From Bacteroides sp. CAG:443 (GTDB lineage: Bacteria; Bacteroidota; Bacteroidia; Bacteroidales; Bacteroidaceae): a stretch of 33,116 bases of DNA. The first letter of the stretch is position 1, and each line of letters begins with the position of its first letter. The translations under genes were made by a program, and so were the position numbers. Below the pieces are notes generated by a model that had not been told where the DNA came from, ran no database searches, and was given only the letters and a program-made list of their open reading frames with translations. This document shows positions 1 through 8,733 of the stretch, piece by piece. Where the stretch lies: assembly GCA_000432735.1 (NCBI GenBank), contig FR887764.1:1-33116 (forward strand), written 5' to 3'.

Positions 1-183
1 GTATATAAAGGTTTAGTACCTGTAGTTGGCCGAATACTTACTTATTTTCAATATATCAAAAATTATATCCTTTTTATCAAAATCGCTAATTTGCAGATGA
101 TGATAAATTACGATATTTACTTCCTGAAATTGTGAATGGCATCTTATAATCTATTATTCTCATTCCCTTAATGATTGAATATT

Positions 184-2004
184 ATGAAAATCAAATTGTC
201 TGTATTAAGTCTTTTTATAGGTCTATCGTCTGTATTATTGGCTCAAGAAAAGTTGATATCTTTACGTCCAACTTTAAATTCTGATGATACGAAATCATGC
301 CCTTTTTCTCAACGAGATACAAGAGTACGTGAATACGTGACGCCTGTAAGGATGGTATGGCAACAGCATACCGAACTTATGACAGGAACTGATTTTTTGT
401 TCCGTCAGGGTAACGGACAACCGGATCTGGTAAATGCTAATATTTGTATCCTGCGTTCCCAAAATGGAGTAAAGCCCTCTATCTTGCTTGATTTCGGCAA
501 GGAAATTCAGGGTGGAATTCAAGTTGTTACGGGTATGCCTGCTTCCAAAAAGCCAATAACTGTGCGCATACGTTTTGGAGAGTCGGTGAGTGAAGCAATG
601 TGTGAAATTGATGGAAAGAATGGGGCGTCAAATGACCATGCGATTCGTGATTTCGAAATGAAATTGCCTTGGTTAGGAGTAGCAGAATTTGGAAATTCGG
701 GGTTTAGATTTGCTCGTATTGATTTAATAGATGATAATGTAGAGTTACATATTAAAGAAATCAGGGCTATTTCTGTTTATAGAGATATACCTTATAAAGG
801 ATCGTTTTGTTCTAATGATGAACGTCTGAATAAAATATGGCATACCGGTGCCTATACGGTTCATTTGAATATGCAAGAATTTCTTTGGGATGGCATAAAA
901 AGAGATAGGTTGGTATGGGTGGGCGATATGCATCCGGAAGTAATGACCATTAGTAGTGTTTTCGGATATAATGAAGTGGTTCCTAAGAGTTTGAATGCTA
1001 TACGTGATGTGACTCCTTTGCCTAATTGGATGAATGGCATTAGTTCGTATTCAATTTGGTGGTTGTTGATTCAGCGAGATTGGTTCTATTATCAGGGAGA
1101 TAGAAATTATTTGAACTCACAAAAAGACTATATCGTTGGTCTGATAAGGTTCCTGATGAATATTGTTGATGAAAAAGGTGTTGAAAAGCTTGACGGGATG
1201 CGCTTTCTTGATTGGCCTTCTTCCAATAGTCTGGAATCAATTCATGCGGGATTACAAGCATTATTGGTAATGGCGATGGATGCAAGTTATGAGCTATGTA
1301 ACATCTTAGGAGAAACTGAGCTGGCAAATGAAGCAGAAAAATTGGCAAAAAAAATGAGAAAGGCGGTGCCAGCTGTGCGTAAGCAATATTTAAAATCGAT
1401 GAAAGACCCTTCTGCTCCAGGCGCAAAACAAGGGGCTGCATTGATGGTATTGGCAAATCTGATGGATGCAAAAGAAGCCGATCAACATATTATTTCAGTC
1501 AATGGAGCTCATGGCTTTTCAACCTTTTATGGATATTATATGCTGAAGGCTATGGCTAAAGCAGGAGATTACAAGGGAGCATTAGATATCATACGTACTT
1601 ATTGGGGGGCTATGTTGGATTTAGGTGCCACTACTTTCTGGGAGGATTTTGACTTAAATTGGCTGCCTAATGCAGCAAGGATAGATGAAATAGTTCCGGA
1701 AGGAAAAAATGATATCCATCGAGATTTTGGGGCTTATTGTTATCAGAAATTTCGTCATAGCTTTTGTCATGGATGGGCTTCAGGGCCTACTTCTTGGTTA
1801 AGTGAATACGTATTAGGGGTGCAGGTAGTAGAGCCGGGTTGTAAGGTTATTCGCATAGTTCCTCATTTAGGTGATTTGAAATGGGTAAAAGGAACTTTTC
1901 CCACACCTTATGGTATTATTTCCATCAGTCATACATTAAGTGATAATGGTAAAATTGTAACTGAGGTTGATGCTCCTTCTGAGGTTTTGGTTCTACGTGA
2001 ATGA
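184..2004 (+). CDS. Short GH78-like alpha-L-rhamnosidase family protein (exported)
   Basis: The 606-residue product starts with a cleavable signal peptide (MKIKLSVLSLFIGLSSVLLAQ), so it should act in the periplasm or outside. Residues about 50-200 look like a beta-sandwich. From about 210 onward it resembles the six-hairpin (alpha/alpha)6 barrel of GH78. The segment WDGIKRDRLVWVGD (D236 onward) corresponds to the GH78 signature seen as DCPQREKNGWTGD in the last gene of this operon, and the C-terminus (GWASGPTSWLSEYVLGV, then a small beta domain) is also family-like. It is about 280 residues shorter than that neighbour. A TTG codon nine bases upstream is in frame, but the ATG at 184 puts the signal peptide at the N-terminus and is preferred. 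It is the first of five collinear glycosidase genes, 54 bp before the next. Bases 1-183 hold no gene and no clear promoter. The family is fairly sure; the substrate (a rhamnoside in pectin) is inferred. Confidence 0.8.
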   Translation: MKIKLSVLSLFIGLSSVLLAQEKLISLRPTLNSDDTKSCPFSQRDTRVREYVTPVRMVWQQHTELMTGTDFLFRQGNGQPDLVNANICILRSQNGVKPSILLDFGKEIQGGIQVVTGMPASKKPITVRIRFGESVSEAMCEIDGKNGASNDHAIRDFEMKLPWLGVAEFGNSGFRFARIDLIDDNVELHIKEIRAISVYRDIPYKGSFCSNDERLNKIWHTGAYTVHLNMQEFLWDGIKRDRLVWVGDMHPEVMTISSVFGYNEVVPKSLNAIRDVTPLPNWMNGISSYSIWWLLIQRDWFYYQGDRNYLNSQKDYIVGLIRFLMNIVDEKGVEKLDGMRFLDWPSSNSLESIHAGLQALLVMAMDASYELCNILGETELANEAEKLAKKMRKAVPAVRKQYLKSMKDPSAPGAKQGAALMVLANLMDAKEADQHIISVNGAHGFSTFYGYYMLKAMAKAGDYKGALDIIRTYWGAMLDLGATTFWEDFDLNWLPNAARIDEIVPEGKNDIHRDFGAYCYQKFRHSFCHGWASGPTSWLSEYVLGVQVVEPGCKVIRIVPHLGDLKWVKGTFPTPYGIISISHTLSDNGKIVTEVDAPSEVLVLRE

Positions 2005-2058
2005 TTAAAGGGCGATTATAGAAAAATGTAGTTTCTTCATGGTAATAATTGGGTGACA

Positions 2059-5000
2059 ATGAAAACAAGGCATTATTTATCTTTTTGTTTGATAGGATTG
2101 TTTTTGAATTTTATAAGTTGTAAGTCGGAACTAGGCAATGAAGTGACCTTGTCGGAACTGGAGACATCTTTCAGAACTGTTCCAGACTCTGTAAAGATTG
2201 GAGTCTATTGGTACTGGATATCGAATAATATATCTAAAGAAGGAGTTATCAAGGATTTGCAATCAATGAAGGAGGTAGGTATAAACAGGGCTTTTATTGG
2301 AAATGTAAGTTTGCCTGAAGTTGCAGAAGGGAATATCAAGGTTTTGAGTGATGAATGGTGGGATATAGTACATACAGCACTAAAGACAGCTACGGATCTG
2401 GGTATTGAAATTGGCTTTTTCAATGGTCCTGGATGGAGTCAATCTGGAGGCCCGTGGATAAGAGACAATCAAAGTATGAGGTATCTTGATGACGCTTCGA
2501 TTAGAGTTGAGGGAGGACGTGATACTGTTATTGTGTTACCAGAAATAAAAAATGGTCAAGATGTAAAGGTGTTGGCATATCCTGTTTTAGCAGAATCACA
2601 GGAAAAGTGGAGTTTTACTAAAAAAGAAGGAGAAGAGATTGGTCTACAGTTACGGGCTCCAGCTCCTAATATGCGCTCTTTAATTTTTGAAACAGACACT
2701 CCGATTAAAAGTTTTGGAAAGATTTATGCAAAAGAAGGAAATACTTTCCGGTTGCTTAAAAGTTTTGATATTGATAGAAGCAATTTCAATTTAAATGTTG
2801 GCTTTGTACCTGATGCCCCTCTTGTTATTTCTCTACCCGAGAATCAGGCTGATGTATATAAGTTTGAAATGAGTGGTTCTGGTAGTGGTAATTGTACGGT
2901 AGAACTATCATCAAGACCTTATGTCGAATATTATGCGGAAAAAACACTTGCGAAAATGTTTCCAACTCCACTTCCTATGTGGAAGGATTATTTATGGGAG
3001 GAACAACCTCTTGTCTCCAATAAAGAGCAGGTATTGGACCCTGAAAAGATTCTTGATTTGACGTCAGATGTGAATAAGGGTGTTTTAACATGTCATTTAC
3101 CTAAAGGCCAGTGGAAAGTCGTACGCTATGCTATGAAAACGACTGGAGTAACCAATGCTCCTGCTGCTCCTGAAGCTACAGGTTTGGAAGTTGATAAGAT
3201 GAATAGCAAGCATTTGGAATTTCATTTTAATGCTTTTATTGGTGAAATTTTAAAACGGATACCAGAAAAGGACAGAAAATGTTTTAAAGTTACTGTCATG
3301 GATAGTTATGAAACGGGTGGAATGAACTGGACCGATGATATGGAACAGAAATTTATTGAAACGTATGGATACAGTCCTATTCCTTATTTACCTGTGTTGC
3401 ATGGAGAGGTTGTTGGAAGTCCTGATATTTCAGATCGATTTCTTTGGGATTTACGACGATTGATAGCGGATTGTGTTTCCTATGAATACGTGGGAGCCCT
3501 CAGTAAATTAAGCCATAAATACGGATTGACAACTTGGTTAGAGAATTATGGGCATTGGGGATTTCCTGGTGAGTTTTTGCAGTATGGGGGCCAGTCGGAT
3601 GAAGTTGCAGGTGAATTTTGGACTACAGGTGATCTTGGAAATATTGAAAATAGAGCTGCTTCGTCGTGTGCTCATATTTATGGAAAGCGTAAAGTTTGGG
3701 CCGAATCTTTTACTGTAGGTGGAGGAGATTTTACGCATGATCCTTATGAAATGAAACAGCGTGGTGACCGCTTCTTTACGGAAGGCATCAATGCCACATT
3801 ACTACATGTTTATATTCATCAACCTTACGAAGATCGTTTTCCTGGCATAAATGCTTCCTTTGGAAGTGAATTTAATCGTCATAACACTTGGTTCAGTCAG
3901 TTAGATTTATTTATAGATTACCTGAAGCGTTGTAATATGATGCTACAGAGCGGTAAGTATGTAGCAGATATTGCTTATTTCATTGGTGAAGATACTCCTA
4001 AAATGACGGGACCTGTTGATCCGGCAGTACCTAAAGGGTATGCTTTCGATTATATCAATGGAGAGGTACTGTTGAAATCAGCTTCGGTTAAAGATGGTTA
4101 TTTGGTACTATCAAGTGGTATGAAATATCGAATACTTATATTACCAGATTTAAAAACCATGCGTCCGGAGATTTTGCAAAAAATAAAATCGTTTGTACAT
4201 GACGGTTTAATAGTGTTAGGAAATGCTCCGGATAGATCACCTAGTCTACAAAATTATCCTGATGCAGATAGAGAAGTTCGTTGTTTGGCAAAAGAAATAT
4301 GGGGAGACAAACATGTGTCATCACGAAAATATGGTAAAGGTATGGTATATGGTCGTGAATGCCATTTGGACTCTTTATTACTGAAGAATCATATTTTACC
4401 GGATATGAAGATAGAAGATGATGTTCCCGTTCTTTTTATTCATAGGAAGATAACTGATGGTGATCTTTATTTTATTTCAAATCAATCAAGGGAATCTATC
4501 AAGTTTACCTCAGTTTTCAGGGTGAAAAATATGCAGCCTGAACTTTGGAATCCTGTGACGGGTGAGATAAGGTACTTACCAGAATATAGTTGTTCTGAAA
4601 AAGGTACGACTTTAGATTTGCAATTAGATGATAGTGAGAGTGCTTTTGTTGTATTTCGTCATTCTAAGCGTACTTTCAATGGAGGTACAAATAATCCTGT
4701 CTTACATGAAGAATTGAATATTATTGGACCATGGAATGTACATTTTAAATCGATAGATGGAGTTTCAGAAAAAAATATAAAGATGGACCAATTGGATAGT
4801 TGGACTAATGCAGAAGATAATGATATTAAATATTTTTCGGGTGTCGCTACTTACAGAACGATATTTCAAGTTGATAGTATTGCTTCAGAATCTGTTTATT
4901 TGGATTTGGGTAAAGTAATGGTGATGGCAAAAGTAAAATTAAATGGTAAGTATGTAGGAGGAGTATGGACTGCTCCTTATCGGTTGCCAATAACTGATGA

Positions 5001-5205
5001 GATCCAAAAAGGTAAGAATGTTTTGGAGGTAGAAGTTGTAAATAACTGGGTGAATCGAATAATTGGAGACTTGAATTTGCCTGATAATAAGCGGAGTACT
5101 TGGGCTAATGTCATTACATGGCACCCAGATTCGGAGTTACAGCAATCTGGATTATTGGGGCCTGTCAGGTTGGTGGGTACGTCTGAATTACATTTTATAG
5201 AATGA
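2059..5205 (+). CDS. GH106-like alpha-L-rhamnosidase, outer-membrane or periplasmic lipoprotein
   Basis: The 1048-residue product has a lipoprotein signal ending in NFISC (C21). The N-terminal TIM-barrel region shows the GH106 pattern: a YWYWISNNISKEGVIKDL segment, then GFFNGPGWSQSGGPW. Putative catalytic glutamates are E418 in DSYETGG and E549 in WAESF, placed by comparison with the two related proteins that follow. The C-terminus (about 895-1040) looks like a galactose-binding jelly roll of the GH2 sugar-binding type (LDLGKVMVMAKVKLNGKYVG, WTAPYRLPIT). The length is normal for GH106, so this is the intact member of the trio. The start is taken at ATG 2059 rather than the in-frame GTG at 2053. 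GH106 enzymes remove alpha-L-rhamnose from rhamnogalacturonans; that substrate is inferred from family and context. Confidence 0.85.
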   Translation: MKTRHYLSFCLIGLFLNFISCKSELGNEVTLSELETSFRTVPDSVKIGVYWYWISNNISKEGVIKDLQSMKEVGINRAFIGNVSLPEVAEGNIKVLSDEWWDIVHTALKTATDLGIEIGFFNGPGWSQSGGPWIRDNQSMRYLDDASIRVEGGRDTVIVLPEIKNGQDVKVLAYPVLAESQEKWSFTKKEGEEIGLQLRAPAPNMRSLIFETDTPIKSFGKIYAKEGNTFRLLKSFDIDRSNFNLNVGFVPDAPLVISLPENQADVYKFEMSGSGSGNCTVELSSRPYVEYYAEKTLAKMFPTPLPMWKDYLWEEQPLVSNKEQVLDPEKILDLTSDVNKGVLTCHLPKGQWKVVRYAMKTTGVTNAPAAPEATGLEVDKMNSKHLEFHFNAFIGEILKRIPEKDRKCFKVTVMDSYETGGMNWTDDMEQKFIETYGYSPIPYLPVLHGEVVGSPDISDRFLWDLRRLIADCVSYEYVGALSKLSHKYGLTTWLENYGHWGFPGEFLQYGGQSDEVAGEFWTTGDLGNIENRAASSCAHIYGKRKVWAESFTVGGGDFTHDPYEMKQRGDRFFTEGINATLLHVYIHQPYEDRFPGINASFGSEFNRHNTWFSQLDLFIDYLKRCNMMLQSGKYVADIAYFIGEDTPKMTGPVDPAVPKGYAFDYINGEVLLKSASVKDGYLVLSSGMKYRILILPDLKTMRPEILQKIKSFVHDGLIVLGNAPDRSPSLQNYPDADREVRCLAKEIWGDKHVSSRKYGKGMVYGRECHLDSLLLKNHILPDMKIEDDVPVLFIHRKITDGDLYFISNQSRESIKFTSVFRVKNMQPELWNPVTGEIRYLPEYSCSEKGTTLDLQLDDSESAFVVFRHSKRTFNGGTNNPVLHEELNIIGPWNVHFKSIDGVSEKNIKMDQLDSWTNAEDNDIKYFSGVATYRTIFQVDSIASESVYLDLGKVMVMAKVKLNGKYVGGVWTAPYRLPITDEIQKGKNVLEVEVVNNWVNRIIGDLNLPDNKRSTWANVITWHPDSELQQSGLLGPVRLVGTSELHFIE

Positions 5206-5230
5206 GGTATGAATCTTTTATTTTAGGCTT

Positions 5231-6436
5231 ATGAAGGGTAAATTCTTGTTATCTGTTTCTATATTAGCTGTTTTCTCTTTGTCGCTTTTTGCTCAAATGC
5301 AAAAAAATAAAGGTTATCCGACGGCAAATCCGGATTTGCGTTCCGAATTTGTAAATCCTCCAAAAGGTTATGGAAATATTCCTTTTTATTGGTGGAGTGT
5401 AGATAGACTGAATAAAGAACGTCTAAAAGAACAATTGGAAATTTTATCGCAGTCGGCTACGGATGGTTTTTCGGTAAGTTATATACATACCGACCCAGAG
5501 GTTGATTCTGTTTTTAATAAAAATGGATATGGCCTTTTTGGTAGAACAAGTCCGGGAGATCCACCTGTTTTCTCGGAGGATTGGTGGAATATCTGGAATT
5601 GGTATTCTGGGGAATGCGCTCAACTGGGATTAGGAGTGAGCTTGGATGATTATACGATTGGATGGAGTGGAAATGGTTATTATCCGGATAAATTGGATAC
5701 GATGTCTGTTTTTCAGAATTACCAAGGGAAGCTGGTTATCGACTCATATTCAGTAAATAAGGGTGAACTATTTACGTGTCGGCTTCCTGAGAGGTTTCTT
5801 TCGGCTTTTGCATGGTCGGGAAGAATAGATCTGTCTGGTTATATCCATGGAAAAGAATTGAAATGGAAGGCCCCGCAAACGGAAAATTATAAGATTTATG
5901 TAATCCATACAGAGAATAGCTATGTATTACATCCGCTGCATGGGAAAAAATTGGTTGAGGTTTATTTTGACAGGTTCTATCATAGGATGGATTCTTTAAG
6001 TCGGGAGGGGATGAACTATTTCTTTCAAGATGAGCTTTCATATCCTATTAATATGTTGTCATGGTCTGATGACTTTCCACAAGAATTTCAAAGGCGGAAT
6101 GGATATGATGTAATACCTTATCTTCCTGCGTTGAAAGAATATATAGGGGCAGTAACTCCTAAAATCAGGTTGGATTATGCGGATGTCTTGATTTCTCTGG
6201 CAGAAGAGCGTTATTTTGAACCGATATATGAAGTCAAGAAAAATGATTCGTTAGTTGGCATTTTGTTAAGTCCTCCCTATCAGTTAGATATAACTCCTTA
6301 TATGAAAGAAGGAAATAACAAAATGGAGATATTGGTTTATAGTACATTAGCCAATCATTATCAGACAATACCTACCCCCTATCGAGGAGATCCTAAAGCA
6401 GGATTGCTGGAACCGGTAAATTTATTGATTGAATAA
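5231..6436 (+). CDS. GH106-like protein with internal deletion (probably a degenerate gene)
   Basis: The 401-residue product starts with a signal peptide (MKGKFLLSVSILAVFSLSLFAQ). Residues about 35-333 resemble the first part of the GH106 catalytic region (NIPFYWWSVDRLNKERLKEQL, DDYTIGWSGNG, FFQDEL with E268). At about residue 334 the barrel stops in mid-domain, just after AEERYFEPIYE. The last 68 residues (VGILLSPPYQLDITPYMKEG, TLANHYQTIPTPYRG) are those of the far C-terminal sugar-binding domain. The second putative catalytic glutamate (E549 and E393 in its neighbours) is absent. Family members are usually 900 residues or more, so roughly half the protein is missing, yet the reading frame is open. 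Most likely this is an in-frame deletion product with no rhamnosidase activity. A shortened binding protein is possible but less likely. Spacing to the flanking genes is 25 and 15 bp. Confidence 0.75.
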   Translation: MKGKFLLSVSILAVFSLSLFAQMQKNKGYPTANPDLRSEFVNPPKGYGNIPFYWWSVDRLNKERLKEQLEILSQSATDGFSVSYIHTDPEVDSVFNKNGYGLFGRTSPGDPPVFSEDWWNIWNWYSGECAQLGLGVSLDDYTIGWSGNGYYPDKLDTMSVFQNYQGKLVIDSYSVNKGELFTCRLPERFLSAFAWSGRIDLSGYIHGKELKWKAPQTENYKIYVIHTENSYVLHPLHGKKLVEVYFDRFYHRMDSLSREGMNYFFQDELSYPINMLSWSDDFPQEFQRRNGYDVIPYLPALKEYIGAVTPKIRLDYADVLISLAEERYFEPIYEVKKNDSLVGILLSPPYQLDITPYMKEGNNKMEILVYSTLANHYQTIPTPYRGDPKAGLLEPVNLLIE

Positions 6437-6451
6437 TTATGTTTCCTATTT

Positions 6452-8695
6452 ATGAGAAGAAAGAAGTTGCTATTTTATATATTACTGATAGTATCTGTTA
6501 GTAAAGGAGCCGCTTTAACGGATTCTATAAAACTTTCAGAGTTTGCATCTCCATCGATGAGGTGGCGTCCTGTCCCATTGTGGTTTTGGAATAATACAGA
6601 AGTAAAGGAAGATAGTTTGTTGGTACAACTTGATAGTATTTTGACAAAAGATTGTTATGGTGGCTGTGCTATTCTTCCTTTTGGAAAGTCGTTTGGTCCT
6701 GCATATTTGTCGAAGGAATATTTTCGTTTGTATGGTAAGGTGATTAAGGCGATCAAACAACGGGGAGCTAAAATGTCGCTTTATGATGAATATGGATTTC
6801 CAAGTGGTAGTATGGGAGCTATAAATGGTTCAGGTGAAACCATATTCAAGAACAATCATCCAGGTAAAACCATTAGGCGTCTTGATAAAGTGGAATATGC
6901 CACTATATCGGATACGTTATTTCGTTGTGAATTGAACGTTAAAGGTACTATTATGTCTGTCGTTGCCATGGAGATGCAAACAAAAAAGATAGTATCTTTG
7001 AGAGAAAAACTTGTTGGGAATATTCTTACGTGGAATGTTCCCCCAAAAGGAGAATGGAAAGTTATGGCTTTTGTATGTGTAGAAGATGGAGATCCTAATG
7101 TAAATTATCTGTCTCCTGAGGCGGTTAAGCTTTTTGTTCAGGATACTCATGAGGCCTATTACAAAAACTTTCCCGAGGCATTTGGAAGTGTGATTACTAC
7201 GACATTTTTTGATGAACCTACTATGTATCGTGCTCAAGGGCGTATGTGGACTGATGATTTTAATGATAAGTTTATGTTTCGTTTTGGATTTTCACCGGAA
7301 GTCCTTTACCCCGCATTGTGGTATGATATCGGTCCGTATACAGCTGTTGCTCGTAATTATTTGTTTGGTATGCGTGCTTCTCTTTATGCTGAAGGGTTCA
7401 TGAAAACTATTGATGATTGGGCTGAAGCTCATGGAATTATTTCGACTGGGCATCAGGATCAGGAGGAGGTTGTTAATCCGGTAAGTGTTTCTGGCGATCT
7501 TATGCTTGACGGGAAATATATGGGAATGCCTGGTATTGACAAAATTGGGGGAAATCGACCTGCTGAAGATTTTTATAAAGTTGTATCTTCATCAGCAAAT
7601 AATTGGGATAAGACTTATGTGATGTCGGAAACTTATGGTGATATGGGAAATATATCTATAGAACGTATGTACAATATTGCTATAGAACAATATACAAAAG
7701 GAATTAATCAGCTTATACCTCATGCTGTTTGGTATAATAATGCCGATGTGTGGTTCCTTCCGGAACTCTCTTATCGTAATTCACGATATAATTCTCTGCT
7801 TGCTGATTTTAATAGATTCCTTTCACGTCTAAACTATATGTTGGCACGTACAGGACGTCATGTGGCTGATGTCGCAATGATATATCCTATCAATACCTTA
7901 CAAGCTGGTCATTATTTTGATGGCCCAGAAGGTTTTTACAAAGGTGGAGTGAATATACCAGATGTCGATTATAATATGGTATCACGTATGCTTACTGATA
8001 ATCTTGGCATTGATTTTACTTATATTCATCCTGAAGTAATGGACGACCGTTGCTCTGTTGATCATCAACGTTTGGTGATGAAGAATAAGATTAATACGGA
8101 ATCGTTTTCTGTTATTATACTACCCAGTTGTAGAGTGATAACATTAAGTAATATGAAAAAAATAGAAAAGGCATGGGAAAATGGTGTAAAGGTTATTTTT
8201 ACGACACAATTACCTCAACAGGTTGCCGATGGAGATGGAACAGATGATGATATTACAGCCATTGTCAACCGGATGCTCGTATCGGAGCGAAATAAAGGTT
8301 ATGCTGTGTTTGTGAAAAATCCAAATGATGAAGCTCTCCGTAATGCTCTTATGACGGTAAACTTTGATGTTCGGTTCAGTGATGCTGAACATCCGTTCAA
8401 CTATATACATAAAGTCATTTCGGGGAGTAATTTATATTATATTGGGAATATAGACGATATCGTCATAGAAAATAAGATTATACTCAGAGGGAAATTAACT
8501 GAATGTACTTTGTTGGATCCACGAACTGGTAAGATTGAACCGGCGGCTGTCAGCTATGATAATGGAAATTCAGTAATAACTCTTAATCTTGCACCCGGAC
8601 AGTCTGTTTTTTTAGTCGAAAATACTATTTTCGGAGAGGTCTCACAGATGTATAATACTATGCCTTTTGCTTTTAATGTTCGCTGCTTACGGTGA
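6452..8695 (+). CDS. GH106-like glycoside hydrolase lacking the C-terminal sugar-binding domain
   Basis: The 747-residue product has an N-terminal hydrophobic segment (KKLLFYILLIVSVSKGAAL) likely to be a signal peptide. The TIM-barrel region carries RPVPLWFWNN, LYDEYGFPSGSMG, FFDEP (E255) and MSETYGD (E393); the two glutamates align with E418 and E549 of the 1048-residue paralogue. The accessory region near 550-715 ends at GQSVFLV, which matches SAFVVF of that paralogue, where its C-terminal galactose-binding domain of about 170 residues follows. Here only about 25 unrelated-looking residues follow (ENTIFGEVSQMYNTMPFAFN and a few more), so the terminal domain has been lost or replaced. Both putative catalytic residues are kept, so activity is possible. 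Substrate unknown; a rhamnose linkage is inferred from context. Confidence 0.75.
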   Translation: MRRKKLLFYILLIVSVSKGAALTDSIKLSEFASPSMRWRPVPLWFWNNTEVKEDSLLVQLDSILTKDCYGGCAILPFGKSFGPAYLSKEYFRLYGKVIKAIKQRGAKMSLYDEYGFPSGSMGAINGSGETIFKNNHPGKTIRRLDKVEYATISDTLFRCELNVKGTIMSVVAMEMQTKKIVSLREKLVGNILTWNVPPKGEWKVMAFVCVEDGDPNVNYLSPEAVKLFVQDTHEAYYKNFPEAFGSVITTTFFDEPTMYRAQGRMWTDDFNDKFMFRFGFSPEVLYPALWYDIGPYTAVARNYLFGMRASLYAEGFMKTIDDWAEAHGIISTGHQDQEEVVNPVSVSGDLMLDGKYMGMPGIDKIGGNRPAEDFYKVVSSSANNWDKTYVMSETYGDMGNISIERMYNIAIEQYTKGINQLIPHAVWYNNADVWFLPELSYRNSRYNSLLADFNRFLSRLNYMLARTGRHVADVAMIYPINTLQAGHYFDGPEGFYKGGVNIPDVDYNMVSRMLTDNLGIDFTYIHPEVMDDRCSVDHQRLVMKNKINTESFSVIILPSCRVITLSNMKKIEKAWENGVKVIFTTQLPQQVADGDGTDDDITAIVNRMLVSERNKGYAVFVKNPNDEALRNALMTVNFDVRFSDAEHPFNYIHKVISGSNLYYIGNIDDIVIENKIILRGKLTECTLLDPRTGKIEPAAVSYDNGNSVITLNLAPGQSVFLVENTIFGEVSQMYNTMPFAFNVRCLR

Positions 8696-8733
8696 ATATA
8701 CTAAGATTGATATCTATTAATTAAATATATTAC

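Noticed and set aside
5772..6041. Minus-strand frame inside the deleted GH106-like gene as a possible inserted gene
   Set aside because: The plus strand is continuously open and homologous to its neighbours across this stretch, so the opposite frame is a shadow.
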